From assembly GCF_037975245.1 (NCBI RefSeq), contig NC_092578.1, positions 17,863,821 to 17,927,820 of the forward strand: DNA of 64,000 bases. The letters run 5' to 3'. This stretch comes from Apostichopus japonicus (lineage: Eukaryota; Echinodermata; Holothuroidea; Aspidochirotida; Stichopodidae). Within the stretch, counting starts at the first letter, position 1, and each line of letters starts with the position of its first letter. Positions 46,718-59,395 of the stretch are shown in pieces. The notes beneath the pieces were generated by a model, which searched no databases, had not been told where the DNA came from, and saw only the letters and a program-made list of their open reading frames with translations. The position numbers and the translations under genes are program-made.

Positions 46718-49700
46718 CAAATTATTTCAAATGTTTAATAATACCACACCATATTTGCATATTTGGAGTATTTCTCGATAGAAGTTTGTAACAGATCAAG
46801 CTATATAGACACCCTTGTACATTATTTCTCAAAGTGCATGTTAATGAGCATTTACTTGTTTTTGATTGATCCACAATGTTTCTACACTCAGACACCTTTT
46901 TTTTAAACAACATGTATCAACATTCTACTGTAACTTCATTAATATGAATTAAAGTTGAGCTTGACAAGACCAGCTCATAACTTGCATTTAAACAGCGATT
47001 CTATTGTTGAATAAGATTAGGATTACTTTAACAAATTGATCAAATCAACTCAAAAAGGTGACAAAAAAAAAAGAATTAAATAAGAGAAAACTTTGTTTTT
47101 TTGTTGGTTAACATTTATATATTGTCTGCATGCTACAAGATTCATAAATTGATATGATTTTAGTTCATAATCTAAGATAGAACATTGATCAAAGTTAATT
47201 TACATAGAACACAATATGTTATACATACCCCAAAGTGATTGCATATTCATACTTCTTCAAAAGAATGATTTTTCAACTTTCTTTCTCTGCTGACATGTTT
47301 GACACAATTGTGAACAATTAAATTGTTTCATTAGTGACCACCGCAGTTCCAAATAAAAATAAAGAATTTTGACAGTTACACTGCGATCAAACAAAGTTGA
47401 CTTCACTCAAATAATTACCAACTGTAAAAACAGCCTCCTAGTTCTCTGCATGGCAAGTTTAACTATGACTAGCTCTATCTAGCAAGACTAGCCCGCGAAA
47501 CAGCCTCCTAGTTCTCTGCATGGCAAGTCTAACTCTGACAAGCTCTGTGTAGCGAGACTAGCCCGCGTAACAGCCTCCTAGTTCTCTACATGGCAAGTCT
47601 AACTATGACTAGCTCTATGTAGCGAGACTAGCCCGTGTAACAACCTCCTAGTTTTCTGCATGGCAAGTCTAACTATGACTAGCTCTATCTAGCAAGACTA
47701 GCCCGCGAAACAGCCTCCTAGTTCTCTGCATGGCAAGTCTAACTCTGACAAGCTCTGTGTAGCGAGACTAGCCAGCGAAACAGCCTCCTAGTTCTCTGCA
47801 TGGAAAGTTTAACTATGACTAGCTCTATGTAGCGAGACTAGCCTGCATAACAACCTCCTAGTTTTCTGCATGGCAAGTTTAACGAGTAGCCTACTGTACA
47901 TAACAAGACAAGCCTACTCGGTATAGTTAGTGCCTACTCAGTATGAGTGGAGCCTGCTAGATATAGCAAGTTGAGCCTGCTAGATATAGAAAGTTGAGCC
48001 TGCTTGGTATGGCAAGTCAAGTGGTCTCTACATGGAGAGAGTAGAGACAAGCCTACTAGGTGTTCTGTATTACAGTGTTCGTAATCAACACAAAACAATA
48101 CACATGGCATACAGGATGCTACTTTGGCACTGCTCTATAACATGTCATGTTGTCTTCTTCCTTTCTTCTTTCCGCACTCCCCCCCACCCCCCCCCCCCAC
48201 CCCAGGCCTCAAATTGTCAGTATCCTCCAATCCCCAAACATACCCTGGCTCACTGGACTATTGGTACACATTGCAAAGAGCACCGAATGAAAAACTGGCA
48301 TAAAGGTTTTAAAAACGAAGGAACAATAATAACATTGTTGAATTCATTTATCCCAGTTTTTTGCTCGAAATACATCAAATCAACATCAAAAGGGAAAAAT
48401 TAATTGAAAAATGTTGACGGCAATATTAATTAACACTTCTGATACTGTAATATTTCCAACAAGGTTCACAAGTAGCACTGTAGCAGTAGAGAATATTTAC
48501 ATCTAGAATGAGCAACCATGTTTCATAAACGGAACAAAAGTTAAGGAAATAACTGGCAGACTGGCAGCACAAATTTTCATTAATTGGAGAGTGTGAACTC
48601 ATTCCATATACAGGAATCGTTCTGGTTACATGAATTCCTGCGTTCAAAACTTAACACACCTTTATCAAAAAAATATAACAAAATCAGCACAAAATTTGTC
48701 TCTCTTTTTTTTGTTTTTGGGTCAAGAAGCAAATATGACTTTATACATGCTTGCTTCAAGTTCACTTCTGGTACCAAATTGGACAATCTTGTAAATGACA
48801 TGTAGAAATTGAATGCTACAGTATTAGTATGTTCTTTTGTTTGTTACACACAAAAATGCCTTTGGACTATTTTTTTTAATCACCATTGAAAATTTCTCTT
48901 AGCATTCTGGGAAAAAAAAAGGTAGGCTTTGACACACATTTAGCACTGATTGCCAGAATTACAAAACCTACATGATATCATAAAACTGCAATAATTTGAT
49001 CGTGCCTCATTCTTTGTGAAAAAGCTACAGAAATCGATTGACCTATTCTACTTTATCTTGCTTAAAAGGCTTCACTGTTAACTGAGTCTGCAAAAGCATT
49101 AAGATACCCTGCATAGTGCAGCAACTTGACCTAGATTGTTTTCACGAGCCCCCTACATCATCATGGCCGCTGGGGGTTTCATTACCGACATTGATGAAAA
49201 TGATGAGATAATATTAGAAAATAAGCCTAAAAAGACATACTGTAGTAAGAATAAATACATTCTAGTAGTACTATGATAAATGGAATTGGAACTATAAAAC
49301 AGTACACCAACATGAAGAAACTTGTCTACCTAACATCACATATAAAATTTACCATGTTCGTGATTACTCGTAAGGCAGACAACATTTTCTTGAAGACAAA
49401 ATGGTTCGGCTTGATTAATCTATCTTAATCTTAATCTAGATATTTACCCTTCATCAGAAACACATTTCTTCCCACCAACCCACCCCCCCTACCCTCCAGT
49501 ACTTAAAAAATGAATTTAATACAAAAAGAATGATTATCTAACAAACATAGTTATCTTCCCTTATTATTATACCACAGAGAAAAATGAATGGAAATGAGGA
49601 ATAAACTGCATAATTTTTAACAACTTAACAAGCTACTTTATTTCAAAATAAAGCTTTATATCTTGATGCATCTAACCTTATATTTTGGTTTGTGAATGTT

Positions 49701-52279
49701 TACAGTAAAAATGAAGCGTTAACATTTTGTTTAAGCATTTTGTGCATGAACCCCTCCCTCCCACCCCCTCCTACAACCCCTCCATTACAAGTGGCTACAG
49801 GGCCTAAAATGCTAGCACCTATGACAAGCTCTTGCAAACAGTGTTGCTGCACTTCCCTCCCCCTTTTATCCGTGCCTTTTCTAAAGCCCTTTCTAAAGCC
49901 CTTTCTAAAGTTGCTGCCCTTTTAAGACAAGCCTCTTCTTTCTCCAGTGTCGCTGTGTTCTTTGCTACGGATTTCTATCCGACACTCCCTTCCGGCAAAT
50001 TTTGATAAATTCTTCCCAACAAAATTTGTGTGACTCTATTCAATGCCTTGAACTATTTCAGGCTTAACTTTTACTGTACATGAGCGATCCAAGATTTTCA
50101 AAAGTGACAAGAATGGTTTACCCTGACATAGCCAAAATAGAAAAATACTGGAATACTGTTTAATGATAGAATGCAATGCACTATAAACAAAAAAAACAAA
50201 ACAAAAATGAATAATACAAACAAAACAAACAGTATGGTTTTAAAGAATATTACTACGTATACGTTAAATATTTTACTAAATTGATAGTTATTACAAAATA
50301 AATATATATCAACAAAAATGGATGGGAGCCATCGACTTGGAGTTATAAATGTTTGCCAATCTTTAAGTTAGCATGACTTCTTCGTCATATGAATCTCCCA
50401 CCCCCCCACCCTCTCACAAAAAAATTTAATGGAAGGCCTAACCTTTTTTTTTAAAAAAAAACCTTATTCAATATCACAAAAGGTGTGACTTTTTAAGGCA
50501 GTAACATTACATAATTATGGTCCAATTTCATCTGATTACATAGTAACATTTAATGCCCACAAGGAAAAGGCAAAAAAAAACCTTAAATATGTAAAAACAA
50601 GAAACGCAAACACAACTGTGCAAGCTGGCAAGATGTGAGGAGGAGAAGTTTCAGGATCAAGGTTTAAAAGAATAAATTTCACTTTTTTTCGGATATTCTT
50701 TCCGTCTGTAAATAACCTTGAACGAGAACACAGAGAGTTGTATTTACGAAACAAAGTGAAAAGGGGAGAAAAAAAAAACAATCAGTACCTCCTTTTAATC
50801 TTATCATTTCCCTATTTAAACTTCACTGTGCCTAAAAGATTGAATAATTCCATAGAATTATTGAATTACTTCAGATGGTTCAGCGATTGATTCGGGGGTT
50901 CGGATAATGAGTGCCGTTTCAAAAGAACAGACACATACACTAACCCTGTCAATCTTAGACTTGTCTGGCAGTCATCCAGCATAAGTATTGTAGCACTAGC
51001 AGGAAGAGATGCTTTCATTAATTTGATTATTCCCAACGATAAACAGTCCAAAAAGGACTGACATCGGTATTAGATACCATATTATTTTATTTCATGAATC
51101 AAACCTAGATTATTTCTCTATTGTGGGTAAGTTTGATATTTGTGCGCAGATAAAAAAAAACTAATACCACTAAGTAAATCCTTGCATACTGTATAATGGG
51201 AAGGGGCAAAATACAAAGTACCACACCTGTGAAATTAACAAAGTTTTCAAGCAGGGAAAAAAAAAAAATTAAAAAAAAAAAATAACAAAAAAATTGGAAT
51301 ATTTATCATATACTGTAAAAGATGGCAGATGGCTTCTACTTGATATGAGAACATGTATTGTTCTTCTCTTCATCTGTGTAGCGCCATCTATTTGTACCTT
51401 ATTATTTAACCACCTTATAAAACCCAGCTACTCTGTATTAAAGACTAACCCTAAACCTACATCTCTGTTCCTTCTTCAATTCTTTTATATGGCCCTGTTG
51501 GTTCCAATAGCAACAACATGTGAATAACCTATTTGCAACAAGCTACATTTTATGCAACAACAAAAATGGTGACATTTCAGCAAAAATAAAAGACTTTGGA
51601 AACCTTTTTATAAAATTATATGAAACAGCTGCAAGATTTATATTCTTTTTTACGAGATATTGAACAAGAGGGCTTCAACCACGTTAATAATCCTTCATTT
51701 TCAGACTGTCTATCATAATAGTGGAAATGCACACTATAAACTTTATTTACAAAACATCTCAAGTCTTCTTATTAATATTTAAGCAACAACAGTGCAGATT
51801 TATGGGCAAAAATGCAAAAATCATTTTGATTGGAAACAAAGTGAAGAACTAACAAAGAAACCCCCATAATAATCAGAGTCAAATGAAACAAGATTAGATT
51901 GTGATGAGCTTAAAGTACATATAATATAGATTTTTATAGAAAAAAGTATAAATGTAATCCCTTCCTGAAGATTATCTAATTTGGATGTATTGCCTGTCGG
52001 TTTCCAATTTAAACGGTTTCTGAGAACGCTTTTCAAAGCTGCTACAGCTATGATACAAGCAAAAAGATAAATGAACAAAGTTTAATGTTTTTGCACCAAA
52101 AAATCATGGTCTACAAAGCTAAATGGAGCAATTGCCAAATAGAACAAGGTTGCTTGACACAAATAAATTTGAAACTCTTTAAGAATGTTTCTTGATAAAT
52201 CTAAGTACCGGAAACAGGTGACATACCGCTCTCGATATATTCTCTGCCTCTCTCTCTCTCTCTCTCGTCTCGTTTCTTC
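46718..52279 (-). other. Possible long 3' UTR or intergenic region of the minus-strand gene
   Basis: AT-rich sequence with no supported exon on either strand. It holds the 70-bp array (47430-47885), poly(A) and poly(T) runs, and a (CT)n run at 52247-52268 just after the stop codon. Whether it is transcribed cannot be decided from sequence. Confidence 0.35.
47430..47885 (+). repeat. 70-bp tandem repeat with three-unit higher-order pattern
   Basis: ACAGCCTCCTAGTTCTCTGC starts every 70 bp at 47430, 47500, 47570, 47640, 47710, 47780 and 47850. Units 1 and 4, 2 and 5, and 3 and 6 share variants (for example TCTATCTAGCAAG versus TCTGTGTAGCGAG). This indicates amplification by 210-bp blocks. Confidence 0.95.
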
Positions 52280-55200
52280 TCACACGACATCCACGCCGAC
52301 GTTGACACCTCCCGAGATGATGCCTCGACGACGAACCTCCTTCAGCATGATAAACTGGCAGTTATTCTGGGCGTGGGGTACGCCGTCCACCCAGTTGAGG
52401 TACTGGATCTCCCCCTGGACGTCCACGGTACGGTCGGTGGTCGTCAGGTACCGGTGAATCTGATAGCAAAATAAATTCCCCCGTGTCAAAACTTGGTGGA
52501 GTAGATGAAGCATAGTGTGCCTCGGTTTTCGGTGTTGTTGCTAAGGTTTTTTAGTGTTGTTGCTATGTTTTTTTTAGTGTTGTTGCTATGGTTTTTTTTT
52601 AGTGTTGTTGCTATTGTTTTTTTTTAGTGTTGTTGCTATGGTAGGTTTTTAGTGTTGTTAATATGGTAGGTTTTTAGTGCTGTTGCTATGGTTTTTAGTG
52701 TTGTTGCTATGTTTTTTTTAGTGTTGTTGCTATGGAATTTTTTTAGTGTTGTTGCTATGGTAGGTTTTTAGTGTTGTTGCTATGGTAGGTTTTTAGTGTT
52801 GTTACTATGGTAGGTTTTTAGTGTTGTTGCTATGGTTGGTTTTAGAGTTGTTGCTATGGTTGGTTTTTAGTGTTGTTGCTATGGTTTTCAGTCTTGTTGT
52901 TGCTGTGCTTGTTTTTGTGTTTTTCTTTAGTCTATGTGTGCTTTGTATTGTTGGGAAGAAAAAAATATCCCACATTTCTCTGCACATGGATTGTGGATAA
53001 ATACTTGACCCATGAGTTATATACTATATAATGTTGAAATAATGAATAATTAACAGGTCAAAGAGCAAGATATCGTTCTCTCTGTTTTGGTCGTTCTGTA
53101 AAATATCTACGGAAAGACTGACAAATTGCAACCGCTTTAGGTTTGGTTTGATTTTGATCAATATATACATGTGGTTATAACCATGTGAATACTTCCCACA
53201 GGCCATTGCTGAAAATTGATGTCTAACAAATTTGAAGGAATAGTAGTTTCTTTCATTAACAAACCTTGCAACTTATTGATTGTATCATATGCCCCCCACC
53301 CACCCCCCCCCCTACATCCTGCCTTTTCAGAAGGCAAACTTTTATAAGTAAAAATAAAGGATTTACCCTGTAACATGGGCAAGTCAGCAAGCAGCATGGC
53401 AAACAGCAGAGGGTGCAACACAAGAGACTGGGGTCGCACCCATACGGCACAAAGAATTCACTGGTGTTCGTAATGATAATATCTGCACTTTCGGCAAAAG
53501 CAATGGTGTTCAGGCAACTGAGACAATCTTCGTCGGCCTGGAGCAGATGGCGATACCAATCCTTAATCACCGAGTTGAAATTAATCTGGGTTAAAATGCA
53601 AAGATAACGTGTGATCGTTGATTAAGAAAAAAAGTGACGGTTAGCTTGGATGCTCCTCGTTGTATATTCATTCATTAGTGACACGTACAGTATAGAGTGA
53701 TTAAAAAGAAATTTTCTGGCGAATGCAATAGCAATAAGTTGCTGCCAATTTTCTATACCTTTTTGGTCAAACCCACATCCTGATAGCAGTTTTGTATTCC
53801 AAAGATACAAACATTTATACATTTTTTCCAAATTTTGTACAAATTTTCATATGAAAATATGAAGTTTTCCAAATCATGTGTTACTTAATAATTGAACCAT
53901 TTATCTGCAGAGGAAAGGAATATTTCTACAAAAACAAAAATTGAATTCGTGAACTACAACTACTTTATCTTTTCTTTAGTTTTGTGATGTTGATTATTGA
54001 GAGCGTGGTGGCCAATTGGCTAAGGCTTCGGACTCGTGATCCAAGGATTGCTGGTTTGATTCCTGCCTAGTTCATTACGTTGTGTCCTTGGGCAAGATGC
54101 TTTATCTCACTTGCTTCTCTCCACCCAGGGGTTAAATGGGTACCTGTGAGGTAACTTGTCATTGGGCGCAGTATATAACTGCTGCCGACTGGAGGGATTG
54201 TCTCTGGGACAGGTTATCATTGACCAGGGGTAATATAACATCTGTAAAGCGCTTTGAGACCTATCGCTGGTATAAAGCGCTATATTAAAAGCAAATATTA
54301 AATATTATTATTATCAAAAGAGCTCTTTTACCCGGAAAGCAAACTTCCTTCCAGACCGGACAAGGGTCCTGCCTTCGTCTATGACTCTCAACAGCTGGCT
54401 CTTAATCACGGGATGTGCCGTATTAACTGTGACAAACATTTCAGCTGAGGAAGGAGAAAAGACAAAACTAGATTTATATTTCCCTAATTTTACAACAACA
54501 ATAAAAAACATGCATAAAATTGATCATTTACAGATAAATTTAGAACATTTTGAACATTTTCACTGCACTTGGTAAAATTCCCAGATTTCAATATCCTGTT
54601 TCAACATTCCAGCAAATTGTAATTGTTGATTACAACTATTTGTACTGTAATACTAAAGTCTTTACCCAAAAATTTAAAGACACTCTGGTGTCTGGCTCTC
54701 ATGTTGACACCTCACCAATGATACTTCAGATTTGTGGGCTGAATTTTCAATTTTTTTCATCGTTTCTAATTCATCTTACCCTTCTATTATGTTTGTAAAC
54801 TATGGATATATTACCTCAAGTTTTGAGCATTAATTCAAATAAATTGGAACAAATCTATATATTGACAAAATATGACCTATTTTTGAATTACACTATGTAC
54901 TGTACGACTGAAGTCCACAAAGCATATATATTCAATGAACTTGTAACAAACCTTGGAAACAACAAAGTAGTTTGGGGGGCTGCAAAGTGTTGTCAGAAAT
55001 ATAGAAAGCAGTCCAAGTTTACCTTTACTGGTGACAATGGCTTAAGGCTTGCCATGGTGAAAATGTGTAGAGACTGAAGCACATGCATAAAACACTTAAT
55101 TATTTAATGTAATCCAAATTATGGTTTCATCGGACAAACCTTTTGTTGTCTTCTTAACATTTTCACAGGCAGGGGCAGAGAACCTTTCCAACTGTATGTC

Positions 55201-56057
55201 GAGCAGAAGAGGCTTCGAGAGAAGCCCTTGGACTAAAGTCTCATATTCTGCATCTGAAGACACTTTTAACACTCTGCAAAGGAAGAAAGAAGCAAGTAAA
55301 TATATTTGACTAATTAAAGCAATTTGTCAAGGATTGACCCTTTGAGGATTCTCCCGGTTTGCTATTTGAAAGTTCATAATGCAAATCAGGAAACACCTTG
55401 ATTGGTTGATCCACAAAGAAAGTTGAACTATCAAATTCAAAAGTAGATTCAGAATTCAACTTTTTTTTGTAATGGCAAATACAAGGAGGGAATTCCTAGA
55501 AAAACAATATAAATTTCAAAACTAAAAGAATCATGCAATAGCAAAATTTCTTTGAACTGTGAAGATACAGATATTATATATATAGCAAATGAGTTCACTA
55601 ATTAATGTCAGATACAAATGGCTCAGACAGTAGAGAAACCTGTACTAAGGATTTGGAAAATAGAATAGAATTGACTTTTAATTCCTCTACGAGGAATCAC
55701 AGTGGCATTGAAATCCCAAGTCAGACTCCACGGGACAACCATGTCACCATATCCCCTATTGAAGTATTCTTTTTATAAACGGTCATTCTTTATACCATAT
55801 TTCCTGATCCCTCCCTCCCCAGTTGATCCTAGGCATCGAGCTGTATTCCCCTTCCTTTGACCCCCCCCCCCTCCCCAGGTAGCCAGTGAAGTTATAAGCG
55901 CATGTGGGTGAGAACTAAATCTAACAAGCAATTGATATAGCAGACTCAATTCATAACAAATGATAACAAAATAGGATTGCAAACCTCTCCATGGAGTCTG
56001 GGAACCAATCCTTATGTTTCGACGAACTAACGCAAACCGTAACTTGGGATCGATCAT
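52280..56057 (-). CDS. Unrecognised protein with cysteine-rich membrane-like segment
   Basis: Five exons on the minus strand, 56057-56038, 55273-55167, 54444-54332, 53585-53367 and 52459-52280, are phase-consistent and give about 212 aa. The first part (about 1-80) includes LKVSSDAEYETLVQGLL and EMFVTVNTAHPVIKSQLL and looks alpha/beta. Exon 4 encodes INFNSVIKDWYRHLL and then CCTLCCLPCCLLTCPCYR, with 10 Cys in residues 129-153, which suggests membrane association or palmitoylation. The tail TTTDRTVDVQGEIQYLNW...GISGG-like sequence ends at TGA. I do not recognise the family. The start is the weakest point: an in-frame stop lies upstream of this ATG, but an extra 5' exon joining at a CAACAG acceptor just before it cannot be excluded. 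It converges on CMAH and diverges from ferroportin. Confidence 0.7.
52531..52910 (+). repeat. Minisatellite in the last intron of the minus-strand gene
   Basis: About 15 units of 22-28 bp built on TTTTTAGTGTTGTTGCTATGG, starting about 70 bp from the last coding exon. Confidence 0.92.
54000..54315 (+). mobile_element. tRNA-derived SINE
   Basis: The head GTGGCCAATTGGCTAAGG resembles a tRNA A box and CTGGTTTGATTCCTG resembles a B box at normal spacing. A body with GTTGTGTCCTTGGGCAAGA follows, then a tail with TAAAGCGCTTTGAGA, TATAAAGCGCTATATTAA and (ATT)n. It lies in an intron of the minus-strand gene, in antisense, with its tail about 15 bp from the donor of the exon at 54332-54444. Confidence 0.88.
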
Positions 56058-56506
56058 GCTTGACTGTTGGATCTCCAATTCCGGTATGAACTTGGAAGAA
56101 TGGTGGCGGTGTGCTCAGGAAATCCTGCGTCAGAGTCAACCCTATCATGGGTAGCCTTTCCATTTTGGAATAAAATTGGCTCTTGTATCAGGGAATATGA
56201 AAACTGCAACAGCTGAAGGAAATCAAATTTAAGCAAACACATTATTGATAGATTTTGCTCACCAGCTGTAATATTCAATGCATGATATGAACGTTTTGCT
56301 TTATATACGCTTTCTTATAGGGAGACTTGCGTGCATGTCATCAATACTCATCATAATAATAGGGCAGCCTAAACTTGGGCTCCTTTCATTGTCATGGGTT
56401 AGTCTGTTGTAGTCTTACTTACCCAACTTGAACCCAAGACACAAGGCTATGACCGAGTAAGATCTAAATAGTCAGGTGGCTTAGCAACAGTTTTCAGGCT
56501 TAACGT
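56058..56506. other. Upstream region of the minus-strand gene
   Basis: Presumed promoter side. An additional 5' exon may be present, but no convincing splice-bounded coding segment was identified. Confidence 0.3.
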
Positions 56507-56799
56507 TGGAAGTGGGTTACTCAAGCAACATGCCATGATCATCATCTGTTTCAGTGACCCTGTAAACACCTGAATTGACCCCTCATTTGTTCATCTCCGA
56601 TTTTTACAGCCAGATATGACATTTCCTTTTTTTCTGGCGGCCATCTTGGATTTTGGCCGCCATCTTGGAAGTGGGTTACTCAAGCAACATGCCATGATCA
56701 TCATCTGTTTCAGTGACCCCGGAAATACCTGAATTGACGCCTCATTTATTCATCTCCGATTTTTACAGCCAGATATATGACATTTCCTTTTCGAAGTGA
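56507..56799 (+). repeat. Two-copy direct repeat, about 160 bp
   Basis: GGAAGTGGGTTACTCAAGC...CATGATCATCATCTGTTTC...CATCTCCGATTTTTACAGCC occurs at about 56507 and again at about 56667. Between the copies is CTGGCGGCCATCTTGG then TTGGCCGCCATCTTGG. The same doublet recurs at 57639-57672. Confidence 0.88.
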
Positions 56800-57389
56800 T
56801 TATTCGCAGGGCAGCCCGGCGAATAACGTACACAGACACCTTATTCGCAGGGCTGTGACGATTTTGAAAATAGGTTTATTAGGTTTTGCTATTGATACCA
56901 GTCAGTTTAGGGGCCTTGAAAAAGCCAACCTTTTGGGCCCAAATAGTCTTAGCCACTTCATAAGCTAATTTTTGGAGCCCCAGCAGTTCAAGTTTAAAAG
57001 CTTATTTTAAGAGAGCTTATCTTGGGATTCCCCAAAAGCCGATATTGCCTGAAAGCCAATATGGTCAAAGGTGTGACACCCCCCCCCCCCTCCCACACCT
57101 TTACATGCAAATGAGCAGTCACTCTGCAAAAACAAAGGTGAAAATGATCGAGGGATGACATTTTTATGTTGGCGGTACTAATGCTAGACTGGTTCAATCT
57201 TAAGGCCCTAGGCTCCCAAAACCAATCCTAACAGCATTAAGATAGGAATCCCAAAGGCCAATAAATTCCTCAAAATATAGAGGCTCCCAAGACTCTCAAA
57301 AAGATAGCTGGTGCCCAAAAGCAAACTCGAATTGCCCCAAAAGCAAACTCGAATAGCCCCAAAAATTACTGAGCCCGTTAACCCAGTCT

Positions 57390-57625
57390 AAGGCTGCCCT
57401 GTGAATAAGGTGTATGTGTCTGGCTATTCGCAGGGCAGCCCTGCAAATAAGATGCTTGTGTCTGGCTATTCACAGGGCTGCCCTGCGAAAAAGGTGTATG
57501 TGTCCAGCTATTCGCAGGGCTGCCCTGTGAATAAGATACTTGTGTCCGGCTATTCGCAGGGCTGCCCTGTGCATAAGGTGTATGTGTCTGGCTATTCGCA
57601 GGGCTGCCCTGCGAATAAGCCCCAC
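57390..57625 (+). repeat. 42-bp tandem repeat with a palindrome in every unit
   Basis: Five full units plus a partial one contain a 21-bp palindrome centred in TTCGCAGGGC(A/T)GCCC and continuing TGCGAA, joined by AAGGTGTATGTGTCTGGC. Related palindromes occur alone at about 56806 and 56843. Because 42 is divisible by three, both strands are open in several frames, which is a repeat artefact. Confidence 0.93.
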
Positions 57626-57638
57626 CTTTCCTTTTTGT

Positions 57639-57672
57639 CTGGCGGCCATCTTGGATTTTGGCCGCCATCTTG
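57639..57672 (+). promoter_or_regulatory. YY1-like motif doublet
   Basis: GGCGGCCATCTTGG and GGCCGCCATCTTG lie 18 bp apart. GCCGCCATCTTG matches the well-known YY1 consensus. The same doublet occurs at about 56635-56668, so it belongs to the repeat family here rather than to one promoter. Confidence 0.5.
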
Positions 57673-57749
57673 AAAAATCGGAACCGATAAAGTGGGTTCC
57701 ACGGATAAAATCGATAGAAAGGTCGAAAAGAAACTCCATGCCAAATTTG

Positions 57750-58679
57750 GTACTTTTGTCCGGCCGGTAACGTTAAAGTTGCTAAGCCACCTCACTAAAA
57801 ACGTGTATTGGTCTACTGTCCTGTGTAGCCTACCTGTACCAGCTATCAATGGAAATTATGGACCTCATTATATACATACATGACCTAATTTATAAGCATA
57901 TATGATATAGGCTAGGCTTATTGTTCTCAAAAGTCATGTAGCCTTAGGCCTAATTATATCGTCATGTGTCTTGAAACAATTTTAATCTTTGCACAAAATT
58001 AAAAGTAACAGTTGGGCCTACTGAATAGAATATCAATACAGCCTACGTACTCGTACTCCGGAATTAGCGCTCCCTTTTATCACGGTGAAATGTCAAAACA
58101 GCGAGCAGTATATACCGGACACTTTTGTTAAGTATTATGAAGTCCACATGGTCTTTACATCCAAATACTAACTCAATGATAAACAGAAGTACGTCATATC
58201 GTATCTAGTTTTGTACATATCTAGATAGTACATGTACTGTTTATAAGTGGAAACATTTGTGAAACCCTTCACTGTTATTCACAGTACAGCTTCAAAGTAA
58301 CGTCAGACAGCATATAAACAGCAGTGAGTTAGTAGTTCACTGATTTCAGCTACCATTACTTGCGTAAGTAATAATAGTAGAAAGAATTATATCAACCGAT
58401 ATTTTTAACTGATACACTTCTCCCTAACTTCGCGTAGCCTAGCCTACTATTTATTACTTTAACAGTTTAAGTTAGTCTAGCCCAAATTAAAGTAGGCTAA
58501 CTTTACATTAGTTAGTAGTAGGGTGTAGGCTAGTTTGATGGAAGTAACTTTACTTAGGCTAGCCGAATCGTTCAAGTTCATTTCTCATATGCAAGTGGTA
58601 CATAAAATTGCGGAAATGGAATGTTACATACAAGAAAAAACATTTGCTAGTAAGTTACTAGGCCTAGTTAATGACTATT
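57750..58679. other. Intergenic stretch before ferroportin
   Basis: AT-rich sequence, no supported exon. It may contain the ferroportin promoter and a 5' UTR exon. No convincing iron-responsive element (a CAGTGN loop with a paired five-base stem) was found. Confidence 0.35.
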
Positions 58680-59086
58680 AAGGCCCGGTCACACTACAGC
58701 GATATTTTATCGGAATATGGTCCGATTTTTCCGATTTTAGGCCGAAGAGTGAGGTTTGTGGTAGTGAATGTAATGAATGCAGTGGAACATTCAAATACCT
58801 ACTTCAAATCTGAGGGGTTCTAGAACTGACTACATTCTGAAGTGACGTCACATCGAAAAACGATAAAAATCGGAAGAGAAATCGGATAGCTATCCGATAA
58901 AAGGAAACGGAGTCAATATCAAAAGTTAGAAGAGGGCTATTCCACATCGGAATGGCTCAACAGATAGCAAATCAGGTCCTTTATCACTGTGGCTAGAAGA
59001 CCCGAACGGAAAACAGGCTGTTTCGATTCCTCCGGGAAAATCGGATAGTATTCCAATAAGAAATCGGTATAGTGTGACCGGGCCTT
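58680..59086. mobile_element. MITE with long terminal inverted repeats, 407 bp
   Basis: It starts AAGGCCCGGTCACACTA and ends TAGTGTGACCGGGCCTT, exact inverses of 17 bp. Subterminal sequences rich in (T)CCGAT and ATCGG are also inverted. The left flank is TATT and the right flank TAGC, so no clear target duplication. There is no transposase. It lies about 300 bp upstream of the first ferroportin coding exon. Confidence 0.9.
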
Positions 59087-59395
59087 TAGCCTACAAATAT
59101 AAAATAGGCAATACAAATTCATCCAAACAAAGACGAAGGATATGAAAAGACAAACACAAGTATCCGTGGTTTTTATCTGTGTTAGAAGGTAAATAATTGT
59201 AAAAAATTCTTAATGTAGGGTATGCCATTGTGTTATGAAGCGATCACTAACAAGTTACTGTATATAGTTTAGTGGAATCTGATGTACAGATGTTATTTAC
59301 AAATTTCGAAAGCTGAAAACTCAGATTGGTCATATGTGTTCACAAAATATATTTAACTGTTTATGATGTTTTATCGAACAGAAGCCCATTGCAAG

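Noticed and set aside
48032-48403. 123-codon open frame downstream of the 70-bp array
   Set aside because: It crosses a poly(C) run with no codon bias or similarity that I recognise, and lies in the presumed 3' UTR or intergenic region of the minus-strand gene.
57378-57673. Open frames on both strands with a 14-residue Tyr-Ser-Gln-Gly-Ser-Pro-Ala-Asn type repeat
   Set aside because: The 42-bp repeat length is divisible by three and its palindrome opens both strands. There is no start context, splice support or conservation.
58770-58800. Possible iron-responsive element (GAATG CAGTGG near ferroportin)
   Set aside because: The loop is too long for a canonical IRE, the C bulge is missing, and it lies inside a MITE rather than a demonstrated 5' UTR.
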